Source: an uncultured Amylibacter sp. (lineage in GTDB: Bacteria; Pseudomonadota; Alphaproteobacteria; Rhodobacterales; Rhodobacteraceae). Taken from it: a DNA stretch of 64,000 bases. Each line of letters opens with the position of its first letter. The first letter of the stretch is position 1. The notes below the pieces were generated by a model. That model saw only the letters and a list, made by a program, of their open reading frames with translations. It was not told where the DNA came from and ran no database searches. This document shows positions 9,906 through 19,436 of the stretch, in pieces. A program made the translations under genes and the position numbers. The stretch covers positions 748,359 through 812,358 of the forward strand of contig OX044354.1 in the NCBI GenBank assembly GCA_943846615.1, written 5' to 3'.

Positions 9906-12152
9906 ATGGCTAAATATGCTGCGGATAATTCCCGCGACCTTTTAAAACGACTGCGTGAAACCATGGCCGATGACGGCGATGGACAGGCGCGATTGGATCA
10001 CATCGTTGAACTGGTCGCAACCAGCATGGGTACAGAAGTGTGCTCTATCTACCTGCGCCGCGATCGTCAAACGTTGGAACTATGTGCGACAGAGGGCCTG
10101 AACAAAGAAGCCGTTCACCAAACCCGTATGCGCATTGGCGAGGGTCTAGTTGGTAAAGTTGCCAAAACTGCACAACCCGTGAATGCCGCAGATGCCCCAC
10201 AGACCAAAGGCTTCCGCTATATGGAAGAGACTGGCGAAGAATTATATCAATCCTTCCTTGGTGTACCAGTGCAACGCATGGGTGAGGTTTTGGGCGTTTT
10301 GGTCGTGCAAAACAAAGAGACACGTAACTATTCCGAAGATGAGGTTTACGCCCTCGAAGTGGTCGCCATGGTTTTGGCGGAAATGAAAGAGTTGGGTGCC
10401 TTTACCGGTGATGGCGAAGCCATGTCTGCACCGCACCAACGTGCACATATGTTGACCGGTGGCGTAGCCCAAGAAGGTTTCTCTGAAGGTGTAGTATTAC
10501 TTCACGATCCAAAAATCGTTGTTTCCAATTTGGTCGCCGATGACCCTGATGCTGAAAAAATTCGATTAAACGAAGCGATGGACAAGCTGCGCATGAACGT
10601 CGATGATTTGCTGTCGGCGACACGACGTGGCGCGGCCAAAGATCAGGCGGACATTCTAGAAGCCTATCAGTTGATGGCCAATTCCAAGGGATGGATGTCG
10701 CGGTTGGAATCCAGCATCGATAGCGGTTTGACCGCAGAATTAGCGGTGGAGAAGGAACAATCAGCCACCCGTGCACGTATGGAACGCGTACCTGATCCAT
10801 ATCTTCGCGAACGTCTTCATGATCTGGACGATCTATCGAACCGATTGCTGCGTATGCTAACAGGCCAAGGGCGTAATGCGGGTGATGTGGTGCCCGAAAA
10901 CGCGGTTTTGGTTGCCACCAATATTGGTCCTGCTGAACTGTTGGAATACGGTAAAAGATTGAAGGGCGTGATCCTTGAAGAGGGGTCAGTTGGATCACAC
11001 GCGGCGATTATCGCTCGCGCATGGGCGATTCCGATGCTGATAAATGTCAGTGCAATTACCCGCGAAGCGTTAAACAACGATCCTGTTTTGGTCGACGGCG
11101 AACAAGGCATTGTTCACCTACGCCCAACCGACGAGGTGAAGACCGTTTTTAAGGGCAAATTGACGATGTTAAGTCAGGCCCAAGAGAAGTATTCCGTTAT
11201 TCGCGAGTTACCAGCCGAAACGCTGGATGGAACGCGTATTAAAATGCAAATGAACGCGGGCCTGCTGGTGGACTTACCCAGCCTGAGTAGTTCGGGTGCA
11301 GAAGGTGTTGGATTGTTCCGCACAGAATTACAGTTTCTGATGCGTAGTGCCGTACCAAAGCGCGACGAGCTGGCAACGATTTACGGTCAAGTAATGGACA
11401 ATGCCAAAGGGTTACCTGTTACGTTTCGCACCCTGGATATTGGATCAGATAAAGTGGCGTCCTACATGAACCCCATGGATGAACCTAACCCCGCGATGGG
11501 CTGGCGTGCCATTCGGTTGGGTTTGGACAAACAAGGCGTGATGAAGATGCAATTGCAGGCGTTAATTCGCGGCGCTGCGGGACGACCATTGCGTATCATG
11601 TTCCCATTCATTGCGCAGTTCAATGAATTCCGTGATGCCCGTGATCTGTTTTTTAAGGTACTGGAGGGCGAAGCCAAAATGGGGCGTGTTGTGCCAACGG
11701 ATATTGAAGTTGGTGCGATGTTAGAAACACCCAGCTTGGCCTTTGCGCCTGATCAATTTTTTGAAATGTGCGACTTCATCTCAATCGGCGGCAATGATCT
11801 GAAACAATTTTTCTATGCGGCTGATCGAGAAAACGAACGCGTGCGCAAACGCTACGATACATTGAATGTTAGTTTTTTGACATTCATCGAACAAATCGCT
11901 GCTCGCTGCGATCAGTTCGATACACCAGTCAGTTTCTGTGGCGAAGATGCAGGTAAACCTGTTGAGGCGCTATGTTTCGCGGCGATGGGATTACGTGAAT
12001 TTTCGATGCGCCCCGCATCCATCGGCCCAGTGAAAGAAATGTTGCGCCGAATGGATCTGAACGAGGCGCGCGATGTGATTAACGAATCCAGAAAATCAGG
12101 CGAACAATCCGTTCGCGGTGATTTGGTACGTTGGTTGAAATCAAAGTCATAA
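9906..12152 (+). CDS. ptsP: PEP-protein phosphotransferase PtsP (enzyme I of the nitrogen PTS)
   Basis: PtsP takes phosphate from phosphoenolpyruvate and passes it to NPr and then EIIA(Ntr), a signalling chain that reports nitrogen status and controls potassium and carbon-storage functions. The 748 residues comprise an N-terminal GAF domain (about 15-155), the PEP-utiliser N-domain, the swivelling phosphohistidine domain with VGSHAAIIARAW, where His365 is the expected acceptor, and the C-terminal barrel with MNAGLLVDL, GVGLFRTELQF and FCGEDAGKP. The GAF domain separates it from sugar-PTS enzyme I. It is coupled to lysC. Confidence 0.96.
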   Translation: MAKYAADNSRDLLKRLRETMADDGDGQARLDHIVELVATSMGTEVCSIYLRRDRQTLELCATEGLNKEAVHQTRMRIGEGLVGKVAKTAQPVNAADAPQTKGFRYMEETGEELYQSFLGVPVQRMGEVLGVLVVQNKETRNYSEDEVYALEVVAMVLAEMKELGAFTGDGEAMSAPHQRAHMLTGGVAQEGFSEGVVLLHDPKIVVSNLVADDPDAEKIRLNEAMDKLRMNVDDLLSATRRGAAKDQADILEAYQLMANSKGWMSRLESSIDSGLTAELAVEKEQSATRARMERVPDPYLRERLHDLDDLSNRLLRMLTGQGRNAGDVVPENAVLVATNIGPAELLEYGKRLKGVILEEGSVGSHAAIIARAWAIPMLINVSAITREALNNDPVLVDGEQGIVHLRPTDEVKTVFKGKLTMLSQAQEKYSVIRELPAETLDGTRIKMQMNAGLLVDLPSLSSSGAEGVGLFRTELQFLMRSAVPKRDELATIYGQVMDNAKGLPVTFRTLDIGSDKVASYMNPMDEPNPAMGWRAIRLGLDKQGVMKMQLQALIRGAAGRPLRIMFPFIAQFNEFRDARDLFFKVLEGEAKMGRVVPTDIEVGAMLETPSLAFAPDQFFEMCDFISIGGNDLKQFFYAADRENERVRKRYDTLNVSFLTFIEQIAARCDQFDTPVSFCGEDAGKPVEALCFAAMGLREFSMRPASIGPVKEMLRRMDLNEARDVINESRKSGEQSVRGDLVRWLKSKS

Positions 12153-12154
12153 AA

Positions 12155-12182
12155 AAAGCGCAATCAATTCTGATTGCGCTTT
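12155..12182. terminator. Bidirectional terminator between ptsP and the LRR gene
   Basis: A perfect stem, AAAGCGCAATCA pairing with TGATTGCGCTTT, closes an ATTC loop. On the minus strand it is followed by seven T, so it is strongest for the LRR gene; on the plus strand it follows ptsP directly but has only a short T run. Confidence 0.85.
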
Positions 12183-12187
12183 GAGCA

Positions 12188-13411
12188 TTAGTTTTGGATG
12201 TCGATACCACGATCGCGCAAGGCGCTGAGCGTTTCCGTAGAATTAGGTGGTACTGAACTTAGATACACAGTTTTCAATCCACGCATCTCAGCGAGTGGTT
12301 TCAACGATGTAAGTTGTGTATCGCGTAAATCAATTTCTGTTAAATTTGGCAAGTCTTGGATTTTACGCAAATCTGTCACCTTGGTTCCCGCTAAATTCAA
12401 CTCGCGTAGATTACGCATAGTACGTAGTGGCGTTAGGTCAGAGATGATCGTTTGTGAAATATCCAGAAACTCTAGGTCGCGGTTTGTTGTCAGATCAGGC
12501 AGAACACGTAAACCAGTGCGCGCAACGTCTAAACGCTTTAGGCGATCCAGACGAGACAGGTATGACAAATCCAAAATCTGTGTATCGCTTAGTAACAACT
12601 CTTGAAGGTCAAACAACTCTTCGATGGATTCCAGTCCATGAACACGCGAGTTTGATGCATTCAAGTAACGTACGTTGCCCAACGCCTTGATTGGGTCAAG
12701 ATTGCTGATGCTTGTGTTTGAAATATCAATATGTTCCAACGCGCCCAGCGTCTTCAGCGGTGTTAAATCTTTCACCTGTGAGCTGGCCATTTCCAAAAGT
12801 TTCAGGCCGCTAAGACCCTCAATCGCCGAAAGATTGGTTACCTTACTGTTGTTCAAATCCAAGGTACGCAGATTGCGCATGCCTTTCAGCGCGACGATAT
12901 CGGCGGTACGTTTACCAACGATCAATGTATTCAAGCGGCGCAAATCTTTGACTTCGTCAGGAACGAAGGACAACCCAACGGATGTCAAATCCATGCTTTC
13001 ACAACGTGAAATACGGCATTCCTCGATTTTGGTCCAAACTTCTAACAACGCCATGCGATCAGCGGATGAAATCAGGCGCGCTTGGGTTTCTTCGTTTGAT
13101 GGGCCGTCTGTTTCGATTACTTCTAAATTCTTTGCGCGCTCCATTGCATCCGCGTTTTCTGCACTTTCGGCAGTTGCAACGACCACTGGCTGTACAACGA
13201 CAGGGGCTGGTGTTGCCGCAGCAGGGGCTGGTTGTGGTGCAGGTTGAACTTGTTGTGTTGGCTGTACGGGTTGAACCGGTTGCGTCTGAACGGCAGGCAC
13301 AGTTTGTTGAGTTGCAACAACCACATCTTGGCCGCTTTGGGGCCACAGTTTATAAACGGCAACACACACCGCGACATACCCCAAAACCATCACTAACAAA
13401 CGTATTGGCAT
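12188..13411 (-). CDS. Membrane-anchored or exported leucine-rich-repeat protein
   Basis: The 407-residue protein starts with a single hydrophobic helix (about 4-22), then a low-complexity linker rich in proline, glutamine, valine and alanine (about 28-85). A charged segment with four acidic or serine-rich turns and two close cysteines (CRISRC) follows. From about residue 140 to the end there are some ten leucine-rich repeats of 21-24 residues of the SDS22/internalin type (LxxLxxLDLxxTxIxDLxxL). A periplasmic protein-binding role is inferred. The gene has its own terminator and no obvious partner. I do not recognise a named family. Confidence 0.82.
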   Translation of the reverse strand: MPIRLLVMVLGYVAVCVAVYKLWPQSGQDVVVATQQTVPAVQTQPVQPVQPTQQVQPAPQPAPAAATPAPVVVQPVVVATAESAENADAMERAKNLEVIETDGPSNEETQARLISSADRMALLEVWTKIEECRISRCESMDLTSVGLSFVPDEVKDLRRLNTLIVGKRTADIVALKGMRNLRTLDLNNSKVTNLSAIEGLSGLKLLEMASSQVKDLTPLKTLGALEHIDISNTSISNLDPIKALGNVRYLNASNSRVHGLESIEELFDLQELLLSDTQILDLSYLSRLDRLKRLDVARTGLRVLPDLTTNRDLEFLDISQTIISDLTPLRTMRNLRELNLAGTKVTDLRKIQDLPNLTEIDLRDTQLTSLKPLAEMRGLKTVYLSSVPPNSTETLSALRDRGIDIQN

Positions 13412-13508
13412 TTTGATCCTCTACCTTTTCCCCTATTGCACAGCAAAAGCGCGTGATATTCAATAATAAAGCGTAATAAACTACTTATTCTTTCATAGTT
13501 TCTCGTCT

Positions 13509-14018
13509 TTAGGACGAGATTGCAACATCTTTGGCTGGTTTTATGAGACCCGACACACCAGAGAATGCGCGATCACCCAACCCTAGGTAGAGAAGCCGAT
13601 CGGGATTCGTTGGTGGCGGGTATTGCAAAAAGTCCGCTTTGCGAAAGCCATAGCGTGCGTAGTAGGGCTCGTCGCCTACCAAAACCACACGTTGCCAGCC
13701 TAACTTCTGTGCTTTATCCAATGAAATGCGCATTAGTTTGCCACCCAAGCCTTCGCCTTGACGGGTTGGGTGTACGGCAATTGGTCCCAAAAGCAATGCA
13801 TCGTCATTGTTTTCACCGATTCGGATGGGCCAAAAGCGGATTGCCCCGCCTAGAACACCATCAACATCACGCGCAACCAAGCAAAGCGCATCCACACTGT
13901 CGACGCCTTCGCGTAAGCGATAGGAGCTCAGCGCCTCTCGCCCGGGTGCGAAGGACAGATCGAATAGGGCTTCGACGTCCCACCAATCCGAAATTTGTTC
14001 TTGTTCAATTTGATACAT
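13509..14018 (-). CDS. GNAT family N-acetyltransferase
   Basis: The 169-residue protein has the GNAT fold order: an acetyl-CoA-binding motif RQGEGLGGKLM near residues 85-95, preceded by the strand LLLGPIAVHP, and followed by LVGDEPYYARYGFRKA, a signature of the YhbS-like group (COG3153). The acceptor substrate is unknown. The gene is monocistronic and divergent from the flavin reductase gene. Confidence 0.88.
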   Translation of the reverse strand: MYQIEQEQISDWWDVEALFDLSFAPGREALSSYRLREGVDSVDALCLVARDVDGVLGGAIRFWPIRIGENNDDALLLGPIAVHPTRQGEGLGGKLMRISLDKAQKLGWQRVVLVGDEPYYARYGFRKADFLQYPPPTNPDRLLYLGLGDRAFSGVSGLIKPAKDVAISS

Positions 14019-14101
14019 GCTGATCGTTTTGCAACTCTGCCTCTGGCCTTGGCGATAGCATGCCGTTAAGAATTGGGCAATTCAACACGGGACTTGGACA
14101 A

Positions 14102-14704
14102 ATGTTTTATACCACTGACAAAAACGATCACGGATTACGCTATAATCCGTTCAAAGCAATCGTTTCCCCTCGCCCGATAGCATGGGTTTCCACCCAGGAT
14201 GCCGAAGGTAATGCGAACCTTGCTCCCTACTCTTTCTTTAACGGAATGTCTGACATGCCACCTGTGATTGGGTTTGGGTCTGGGCCATCGAAAATGGGCG
14301 TGGACGAGCCAAAAGACAGCCTGACCAACATCGCCGCGACAGGTGAATTTTGTGTCAGCATTGTTTCGGATGCGTTGAAAAATCAGATGAATATATCGTC
14401 CAAACATGTGCCACATGGGATTGATGAATTCAATTTGGCGGGGCTGCGCAAGGCGCAAGCGAGCACTGTTGACGTGCCATATGTTGCAGATAGCCCCGTG
14501 ACGCTGGAGTGTAAGTTGCATGAAATCATCACTCTTCCCGGCACCAGCAAATGGGTGATCGGTTTGGTTCAGGCCGTGCATATTCATGACGAATTTATCG
14601 TTGATGGAAAATTGGACGTGACAAAATACCAACCCGTCGCACGACTAGGGTACAAAGACTACGCTACCATTTCAGAAACCTATGAATTGGAACGCCCAAA
14701 ATGA
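14102..14704 (+). CDS. Flavin reductase family protein (FMN-binding split barrel)
   Basis: The 200-residue protein matches the flavoprotein-reductase-like family: NPFKAIVSPRPIAWVST near the start is the FMN-binding loop, and APYSFFNGMSDMPPVIGFGSG is the conserved core. Members reduce or bind FMN; the partner enzyme is not known here. The start at 14102 (MFYTTDKN) is preferred to 14060 because the family begins shortly before YNPFKAIV. Its last four bases overlap the next gene as ATGA, so the two are coupled. Confidence 0.88.
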   Translation: MFYTTDKNDHGLRYNPFKAIVSPRPIAWVSTQDAEGNANLAPYSFFNGMSDMPPVIGFGSGPSKMGVDEPKDSLTNIAATGEFCVSIVSDALKNQMNISSKHVPHGIDEFNLAGLRKAQASTVDVPYVADSPVTLECKLHEIITLPGTSKWVIGLVQAVHIHDEFIVDGKLDVTKYQPVARLGYKDYATISETYELERPK

Positions 14705-15162
14705 CGGAAAAGTCGTTTGAAATTTATGAATTCGCGGGATTTAGTGCAGGCGTTTTGGCTATTTGCCCTGAACCCGTTGAAGATGAAGCATTCGGCAAAA
14801 TTTCGGACTGGAAACCTGATGTGGTCGTAACCATGACGTCCGTGGAAGAGTTCGCACGCGATGACTTCGCGGCGAAAATCACGAAGACTGGACCGCAATG
14901 GATGCAAACAGCCGTTACAGATTTTGGCATACCAGAGAGCGACTTCAGCGCGGCTATTACGCGTCTTTTGGAGAGCTTAAGCAATAACGGGCGCGTTTTA
15001 ATTCATTGCAAAGGTGGCCGAGGGCGATCTGGAATGTTGGCGATGCGACTGTTGGTCGAACAAGGTGAGCCCGCGATTGACGCATTAAACCGTATCCGCA
15101 CAATCAGACCGAACGCAGTCGAAACAATTCAACAAGAACAATGGGCTAGTCAAAAATCGTAG
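14701..15162 (+). CDS. Dual-specificity protein phosphatase-like protein
   Basis: The 153-residue protein has the cysteine-phosphatase loop HCKGGRGRSG, with Cys103 and Arg109 in C-x5-R spacing and Ser110 after it. A possible general acid lies in TDFGIPE (Asp74). The fold matches the tyrosine or dual-specificity phosphatase superfamily; the target may be a phosphoprotein or a small phosphorylated molecule. It overlaps the flavin reductase gene and is followed 25 bases later by mtnP. Confidence 0.87.
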   Translation: MTEKSFEIYEFAGFSAGVLAICPEPVEDEAFGKISDWKPDVVVTMTSVEEFARDDFAAKITKTGPQWMQTAVTDFGIPESDFSAAITRLLESLSNNGRVLIHCKGGRGRSGMLAMRLLVEQGEPAIDALNRIRTIRPNAVETIQQEQWASQKS

Positions 15163-15187
15163 CGGCCAAATAAAAGAGGGAAAACAC

Positions 15188-16060
15188 ATGCAAACAGTAA
15201 TCGGTGTCATTGGTGGTAGCGGAGTTTATGATATTGAGGGACTTGAAAATCCACAATGGGTGAAAGTGGACAGCCCGTTTGGCGATCCATCAGACGAATT
15301 GTTGGTTGGCCATTTAAATGGTGTAAAAATGGTATTTTTACCGCGTCATGGGCGCGGGCATATTCAAACCCCAAGCACCATCAATTACCGTGCAAACATT
15401 GATGCGTTGAAACGTGCAGGTGTCACGGATGTGATTTCTGTATCCGCATGTGGTTCATTTCGCGACGCAATGGCACCAGGTGATTTCGTTATCGTAGACC
15501 AGTTCATTGACCGCACTTTTGCCCGCGAAAAATCGTTCTTTGGCCCGGGTTGCGTGGCGCATGTTTCCGTGGCCTATCCAACCTGTCCGCGTTTAAGCGA
15601 GGTTTGTTTTAATGCAGCGAAAGCGCAGGGTGTGAATGTTCATTTGGGCGGTACATATTTGGCAATGGAAGGCCCGCAATTTTCAACCCTTGCCGAGAGT
15701 AAAATGTATCGCGATGTTTGGGGATGTGACGTTATCGGCATGACAAACATGCCAGAGGCAAAGTTGGCCCGCGAAGCAGAGTTGTGTTACGCATCTGTCG
15801 CGATGATTACGGATTATGACAGCTGGCATCCAGATCACGGCGAGGTGGACGTAACCAAAATCATACAAACATTGATGGGTAACGCAGATAATGCCAAAGG
15901 TTTGGTCGCGCGATTGCCTGCGTTGTTAGGTGCGGATCGGATTGATTGCCCACATGGTTGTGACAAAGCATTAGAATTCGCAATCATGACCCAGCCTGAT
16001 ATGCGCGACCCCACGTTGGTGGCTAAATTAGATGCGGTTGCGGGGCGAGTCTTGAATTGA
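15188..16060 (+). CDS. mtnP: S-methyl-5'-thioadenosine phosphorylase MtnP
   Basis: MtnP splits methylthioadenosine, the by-product of polyamine and homoserine-lactone synthesis, into adenine and methylthioribose phosphate. The 290 residues carry the phosphate loop IGGSGVYD (8-15), the PRHGRGH segment and the purine-binding IGMTNMPEA. NMPEA with a nearby Asp (TDYDSW) is usual for MTA phosphorylases rather than inosine phosphorylases. GAGGG lies before the ATG. Its product adenine is the substrate of Apt, encoded two genes on. Confidence 0.95.
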   Translation: MQTVIGVIGGSGVYDIEGLENPQWVKVDSPFGDPSDELLVGHLNGVKMVFLPRHGRGHIQTPSTINYRANIDALKRAGVTDVISVSACGSFRDAMAPGDFVIVDQFIDRTFAREKSFFGPGCVAHVSVAYPTCPRLSEVCFNAAKAQGVNVHLGGTYLAMEGPQFSTLAESKMYRDVWGCDVIGMTNMPEAKLAREAELCYASVAMITDYDSWHPDHGEVDVTKIIQTLMGNADNAKGLVARLPALLGADRIDCPHGCDKALEFAIMTQPDMRDPTLVAKLDAVAGRVLN

Positions 16061-17169
16061 TACGCCCATTCCGCACACTTGCCCTTGGGGCCTTGATTGG
16101 CGCTTTGCTGATCTCTTGTACGCCACGCGGTGTAGTCAGCGTTGTTCAGGAAACGGCAACACAGGGATATGTCGCGCCAATATTTGTCGCAACGACGCGT
16201 GCGCGATCAGAAACGTCGTTTGATTTCACGCGCCAACGCAGTGCGACAATCAGCATGGCGCAATACGACATTTCGGTTCCACCAGTTCACAAGGCCGGTG
16301 AAATTGAATGGCCCAAAGGTGCCCCAGACATTGACGAGGATATGGTGACGTTGAATGTGCGTGACATCAAAACGCGTTCAGATTTCATCAAACGCGCCAA
16401 CAAATTCAAAAAACATGGTGAAGAGGCCGTGGTTTTCATTCACGGATACAACAATACCTTCGCTGAGGGTCTGTATCGTTTTGCCCAAGTGGCGAAAGAT
16501 GTGGATGTGAAGGGGCCAAAGTATCACTACTCGTGGCCATCAGCAGGGGATGCTCGGGGTTATATTTATGATCGTGACAGCGTTTTATTTGCCCGCGATG
16601 GGTTGGAACAAATGCTGGACGATGTGGCGAATACCAACACGGATGGCATTTTTATCGTCGCCCATTCAATTGGATCCGCACTGGTTGTTGAAACCCTGCG
16701 CCAGATGTCGATTGCGGGCAAAGGGGACCTGAACGGTAAATTGCGCGGCATCATTATGATTTCACCTGATATCGATGTGAATGTGTTCGCCCAAAGCTTG
16801 AAACGTATTCAACCCCGCCCCGATCCGTTGCTGGTCTTTATTTCAAAAAACGATCTAGCTTTGAAGTTTTCCTCCTTTTTGACAGGTAAGGAAAACCGTT
16901 TAGGGCTGGTGGAAAATCTGGATGCGCTAAAGGGTACAAACGTCGAGATTATTGATGTATCTGCGTTTGGTGACGGTGCTGGTTTTTTAAACCATTCTGT
17001 GGCGATCACATCACCGACTGTTTTGAACCTATTGAAAAACCGCAAAGTGATGGAAACGATTTTGGACCCCAAAACCGCAGCAAACAAAGGCACAAACATC
17101 ATCAGCCGCGTTGTGCAGACCGTCAATGATGTGACACAAATCATACTAAACCCAAAGGTAATTCAATGA
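16057..17169 (+). CDS. Lipoprotein alpha/beta hydrolase (DUF900-like)
   Basis: The 370-residue protein begins with a lipoprotein signal peptide (lipobox LISC, Cys21), so it is probably a membrane-anchored periplasmic enzyme. The core has [18 protein letters not shown] and the nucleophile elbow AHSIGS, which together match the DUF900/COG4782 alpha/beta hydrolases of unknown substrate. Translation appears to start at a TTG that overlaps the mtnP stop as TTGA. No in-frame ATG lies near the signal peptide. The end overlaps apt as ATGA. Confidence 0.85.
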   Translation: MIRPFRTLALGALIGALLISCTPRGVVSVVQETATQGYVAPIFVATTRARSETSFDFTRQRSATISMAQYDISVPPVHKAGEIEWPKGAPDIDEDMVTLNVRDIKTRSDFIKRANKFKKHGEEAVVFIHGYNNTFAEGLYRFAQVAKDVDVKGPKYHYSWPSAGDARGYIYDRDSVLFARDGLEQMLDDVANTNTDGIFIVAHSIGSALVVETLRQMSIAGKGDLNGKLRGIIMISPDIDVNVFAQSLKRIQPRPDPLLVFISKNDLALKFSSFLTGKENRLGLVENLDALKGTNVEIIDVSAFGDGAGFLNHSVAITSPTVLNLLKNRKVMETILDPKTAANKGTNIISRVVQTVNDVTQIILNPKVIQ

Positions 17170-17699
17170 CCAAAGACCTGACCGATTACATCCGCACCAT
17201 TCCCGATTTTCCACACGAAGGCATTATGTTTCGCGATGTTACGACCTTGTTTAACGATCCCGAGGGCCTGCGCGAATGCGTTGATCAAATGGCGGTTGCC
17301 GTTGCTGATTATCAGTTCGACCAAGTTGCGGGATTGGAAGCACGCGGATTTATGTTGGGCGCTGCATTGGCGTATAAATTGGGGCTTGGGTTTACCATGA
17401 TCCGTAAGGCTGGAAAGTTGCCGGGAAAAACCATTTCGCAAGATTACGAATTGGAATACGGGCAGGCCACCGTTGAAATTCACGAAGATGCAATTCAGGC
17501 GGGCCAGAAGGTGTTATTATTTGATGATTTGATCGCCACGGGCGGCACCGCCGAGGCAGGTATCAAGTTGATCGAACGATTGGGTGCAGAGGTAATGCTG
17601 GCCGCATTCATCATCGATTTGCCCGCGCTGGGTGGACGCGAAAAAATTGAGAAACTGGGTGTTAAAACGCATGTACTATGTGAATTCGACGGTTTGTAG
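17166..17699 (+). CDS. apt: Adenine phosphoribosyltransferase Apt
   Basis: Apt joins adenine to PRPP to make AMP. The 177 residues carry the [14 protein letters not shown] segment near the start and the PRPP-binding loop [13 protein letters not shown] (about 116-128). It is the last gene of a tightly overlapping run that starts at the flavin reductase, and its closeness to mtnP suggests a unit for recycling adenine from methylthioadenosine. A strong terminator follows. Confidence 0.97.
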   Translation: MTKDLTDYIRTIPDFPHEGIMFRDVTTLFNDPEGLRECVDQMAVAVADYQFDQVAGLEARGFMLGAALAYKLGLGFTMIRKAGKLPGKTISQDYELEYGQATVEIHEDAIQAGQKVLLFDDLIATGGTAEAGIKLIERLGAEVMLAAFIIDLPALGGREKIEKLGVKTHVLCEFDGL

Positions 17700-17779
17700 A
17701 ATACGTTGAAAATTTTAATACTTTTGAAAGGTTCGCGACCTAGAACTCGGATATTCCTTATCGGATATTGACTGCTTGC

Positions 17780-17810
17780 AAACGCCCTGCCCCACCCTGG
17801 CAGGGCGTTT
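17780..17810. terminator. Bidirectional terminator between apt and the FAD-linked oxidase gene
   Basis: A perfect 12-base stem, AAACGCCCTGCC pairing with GGCAGGGCGTTT, closes a CCACCCT loop. It touches the stop codon of the convergent oxidase gene and lies 80 bases after apt, so it can serve both. Confidence 0.85.
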
Positions 17811-19197
17811 AACTTTGCGTGATCACTGCACCTGGATTCATAATGCCATCTGGATCCAACGCAGCCTTGATCGCGCGCATCGCCGACAGCTTGCCTGCAT
17901 CACCATAGCTTATCAAATCCGCCGACTTCAAACGCCCAATACCATGTTCCGCAGATATTGACCCATCAAAGGCATGCACTTGATCATGAACGATTTTTTG
18001 AACATCTTGGCTGAGGTGTTTCAGTGCCTCTTTGCTGCCCCCTAACGGTGGAAAGACGTTGTAATGCAGATTACCATCGCCCAAATGTCCGAAACAATTG
18101 ATCCGTAAATCACCCAACCGTGCCAATAGAGCGGGAGTTTTTTCGATGAACTCAGGGATACGCAAAATTGGAATTGAGATGTCGTGACTGGAAATGGCAC
18201 CGATTAAACGGTTGGCCTCTGGGATCGATTCCCTGACATTCCACAACCCTTCTGCTTGGTGTTCAGACTGTGCGATAACCGCATCCGTTATCCAGCCTTT
18301 CTCCATCGCTACGCCAAGGGCTTCGGACAAATCGACCTCCGCACCGCTGGACAGTTCCATCAGCACAGACCATTCGGGGGCCAGTTCGAACGGTTGGCGT
18401 ACCTGTGGCATCTTTTCAGACAGAAAATCATAGCTTTGTTTGTGAAGTAATTCGAATGCGGTCATCGCACCGTTTAATGACGCGCGTAAAAACGCCAACA
18501 GCTCAATCGCAACAGCTGGATTGGGCACCGTGATCATAGCTGTCGCGGTATGGGCTGGTTTTGGAAACAGTTTCAAACAGGCAGCTGTGATAATGCCCAA
18601 AGTTCCTTCGGATCCAATCAACAAATGACGTAAATCATAACCCGTATTATCCTTGCGCAATGCCTTAAGCCCGTTGAAAATTTCACCGTTTGGCAAAACG
18701 GCTTCGATCCCGAGGCACAGGTCGCGCGTATTTCCGTAATGTAACACCTGCACCCCACCCGCATTCGTGGCAAGGTTTCCACCAATTTGGCATGTTCCTT
18801 CGGAGGCCAAAGACAATGGAAACAGGCGGTCCACCTCGTCCGCCGACTTCTTAAGTTCGGCTAAGATTACACCTGCCTCTATTGTTATGGTGTTTTCCAT
18901 GGGGTGAACTTCGCGCACCTGGTTCATACGTTCCAGCGATACTATGATAGCATTCGGGGCATCCGATGATATTTGCCCGCCAACCAGCCCCGTTCCACCA
19001 CCATACGGAATGATAGCGATTTTGTAAGCCGTACAATAGCGGGCAATTTCGGACACTTGTTGGGTCGTTCGCGGACGTAATAAAGGCCGCTGTGGCGATG
19101 CGAATTTTTTGCGCGGCTCTGTCAGGTATGCTTCCCCTGCAAGTTGCACTATGTCTTCGCCGAAGACATTAATCAGGTCATTAAGAATATCTGTCAT
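17809..19197 (-). CDS. FAD-binding oxidase, GlcD/D-lactate dehydrogenase type
   Basis: The 462-residue protein is a flavoenzyme of the vanillyl-alcohol-oxidase fold. The FAD-binding half has PYGGGTGLVGGQ and GSEGTLGIIT; the C-terminal FAD-oxidase domain has FGHLGDGNLHYNV and the closing ISAEHGIGRLK. These are typical of enzymes that oxidise D-2-hydroxy acids (D-lactate, glycolate, D-2-hydroxyglutarate). The exact substrate is not fixed by sequence. The start at 19197 (MTDILND) is the first ATG with an AGG upstream. It stands alone between two terminators. Confidence 0.92.
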   Translation of the reverse strand: MTDILNDLINVFGEDIVQLAGEAYLTEPRKKFASPQRPLLRPRTTQQVSEIARYCTAYKIAIIPYGGGTGLVGGQISSDAPNAIIVSLERMNQVREVHPMENTITIEAGVILAELKKSADEVDRLFPLSLASEGTCQIGGNLATNAGGVQVLHYGNTRDLCLGIEAVLPNGEIFNGLKALRKDNTGYDLRHLLIGSEGTLGIITAACLKLFPKPAHTATAMITVPNPAVAIELLAFLRASLNGAMTAFELLHKQSYDFLSEKMPQVRQPFELAPEWSVLMELSSGAEVDLSEALGVAMEKGWITDAVIAQSEHQAEGLWNVRESIPEANRLIGAISSHDISIPILRIPEFIEKTPALLARLGDLRINCFGHLGDGNLHYNVFPPLGGSKEALKHLSQDVQKIVHDQVHAFDGSISAEHGIGRLKSADLISYGDAGKLSAMRAIKAALDPDGIMNPGAVITQS

Positions 19198-19252
19198 AAA
19201 ACCTAAGTATCGCAATCACCCCAATTTGCAAGATAGCCATGACCGTAAATAA

Positions 19253-19286
19253 AATATTGGGGAAGGTAAAAACCTTCCCCAATATT
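19253..19286 (-). terminator. Long hairpin, likely terminator of the LytTR gene
   Basis: Perfect 15-base arms (19253-19267 and 19272-19286) surround an AAAA loop; on the minus strand they are followed by a T-rich stretch. Two smaller stems precede it on that strand: AACGCACT/AGTGCGTT at 19322-19347 and TTGCCG/CGGCAA at 19293-19309. All lie between the LytTR gene and the oxidase gene. A 64-codon plus-strand frame here is not convincing. Confidence 0.7.
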
Positions 19287-19436
19287 GGCAAGTTGCCGAA
19301 GGGCGGCAATGCCGCACCTTTAACGCACTCCACCCAAACAGTGCGTTGTGCAAATGATTGTGAATTTTGCTTAAATTTTAATCAACAAAATTTGGCCGCT
19401 TTGTTGTGTTTGACGCCATTATGTTGCGCATGACGC

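Noticed and set aside
10402..10998. 198-codon minus-strand frame opposite ptsP
   Set aside because: It is antisense to a clear PtsP frame, with no motif.
12675..13247. 190-codon plus-strand frame opposite the LRR gene
   Set aside because: The low-complexity linker and LRR repeats on the other strand leave long open frames by chance.
19239..19433. 64-codon plus-strand gene between the oxidase and LytTR genes
   Set aside because: It lies across three hairpins, with no ribosome site and a composition unlike the neighbours.
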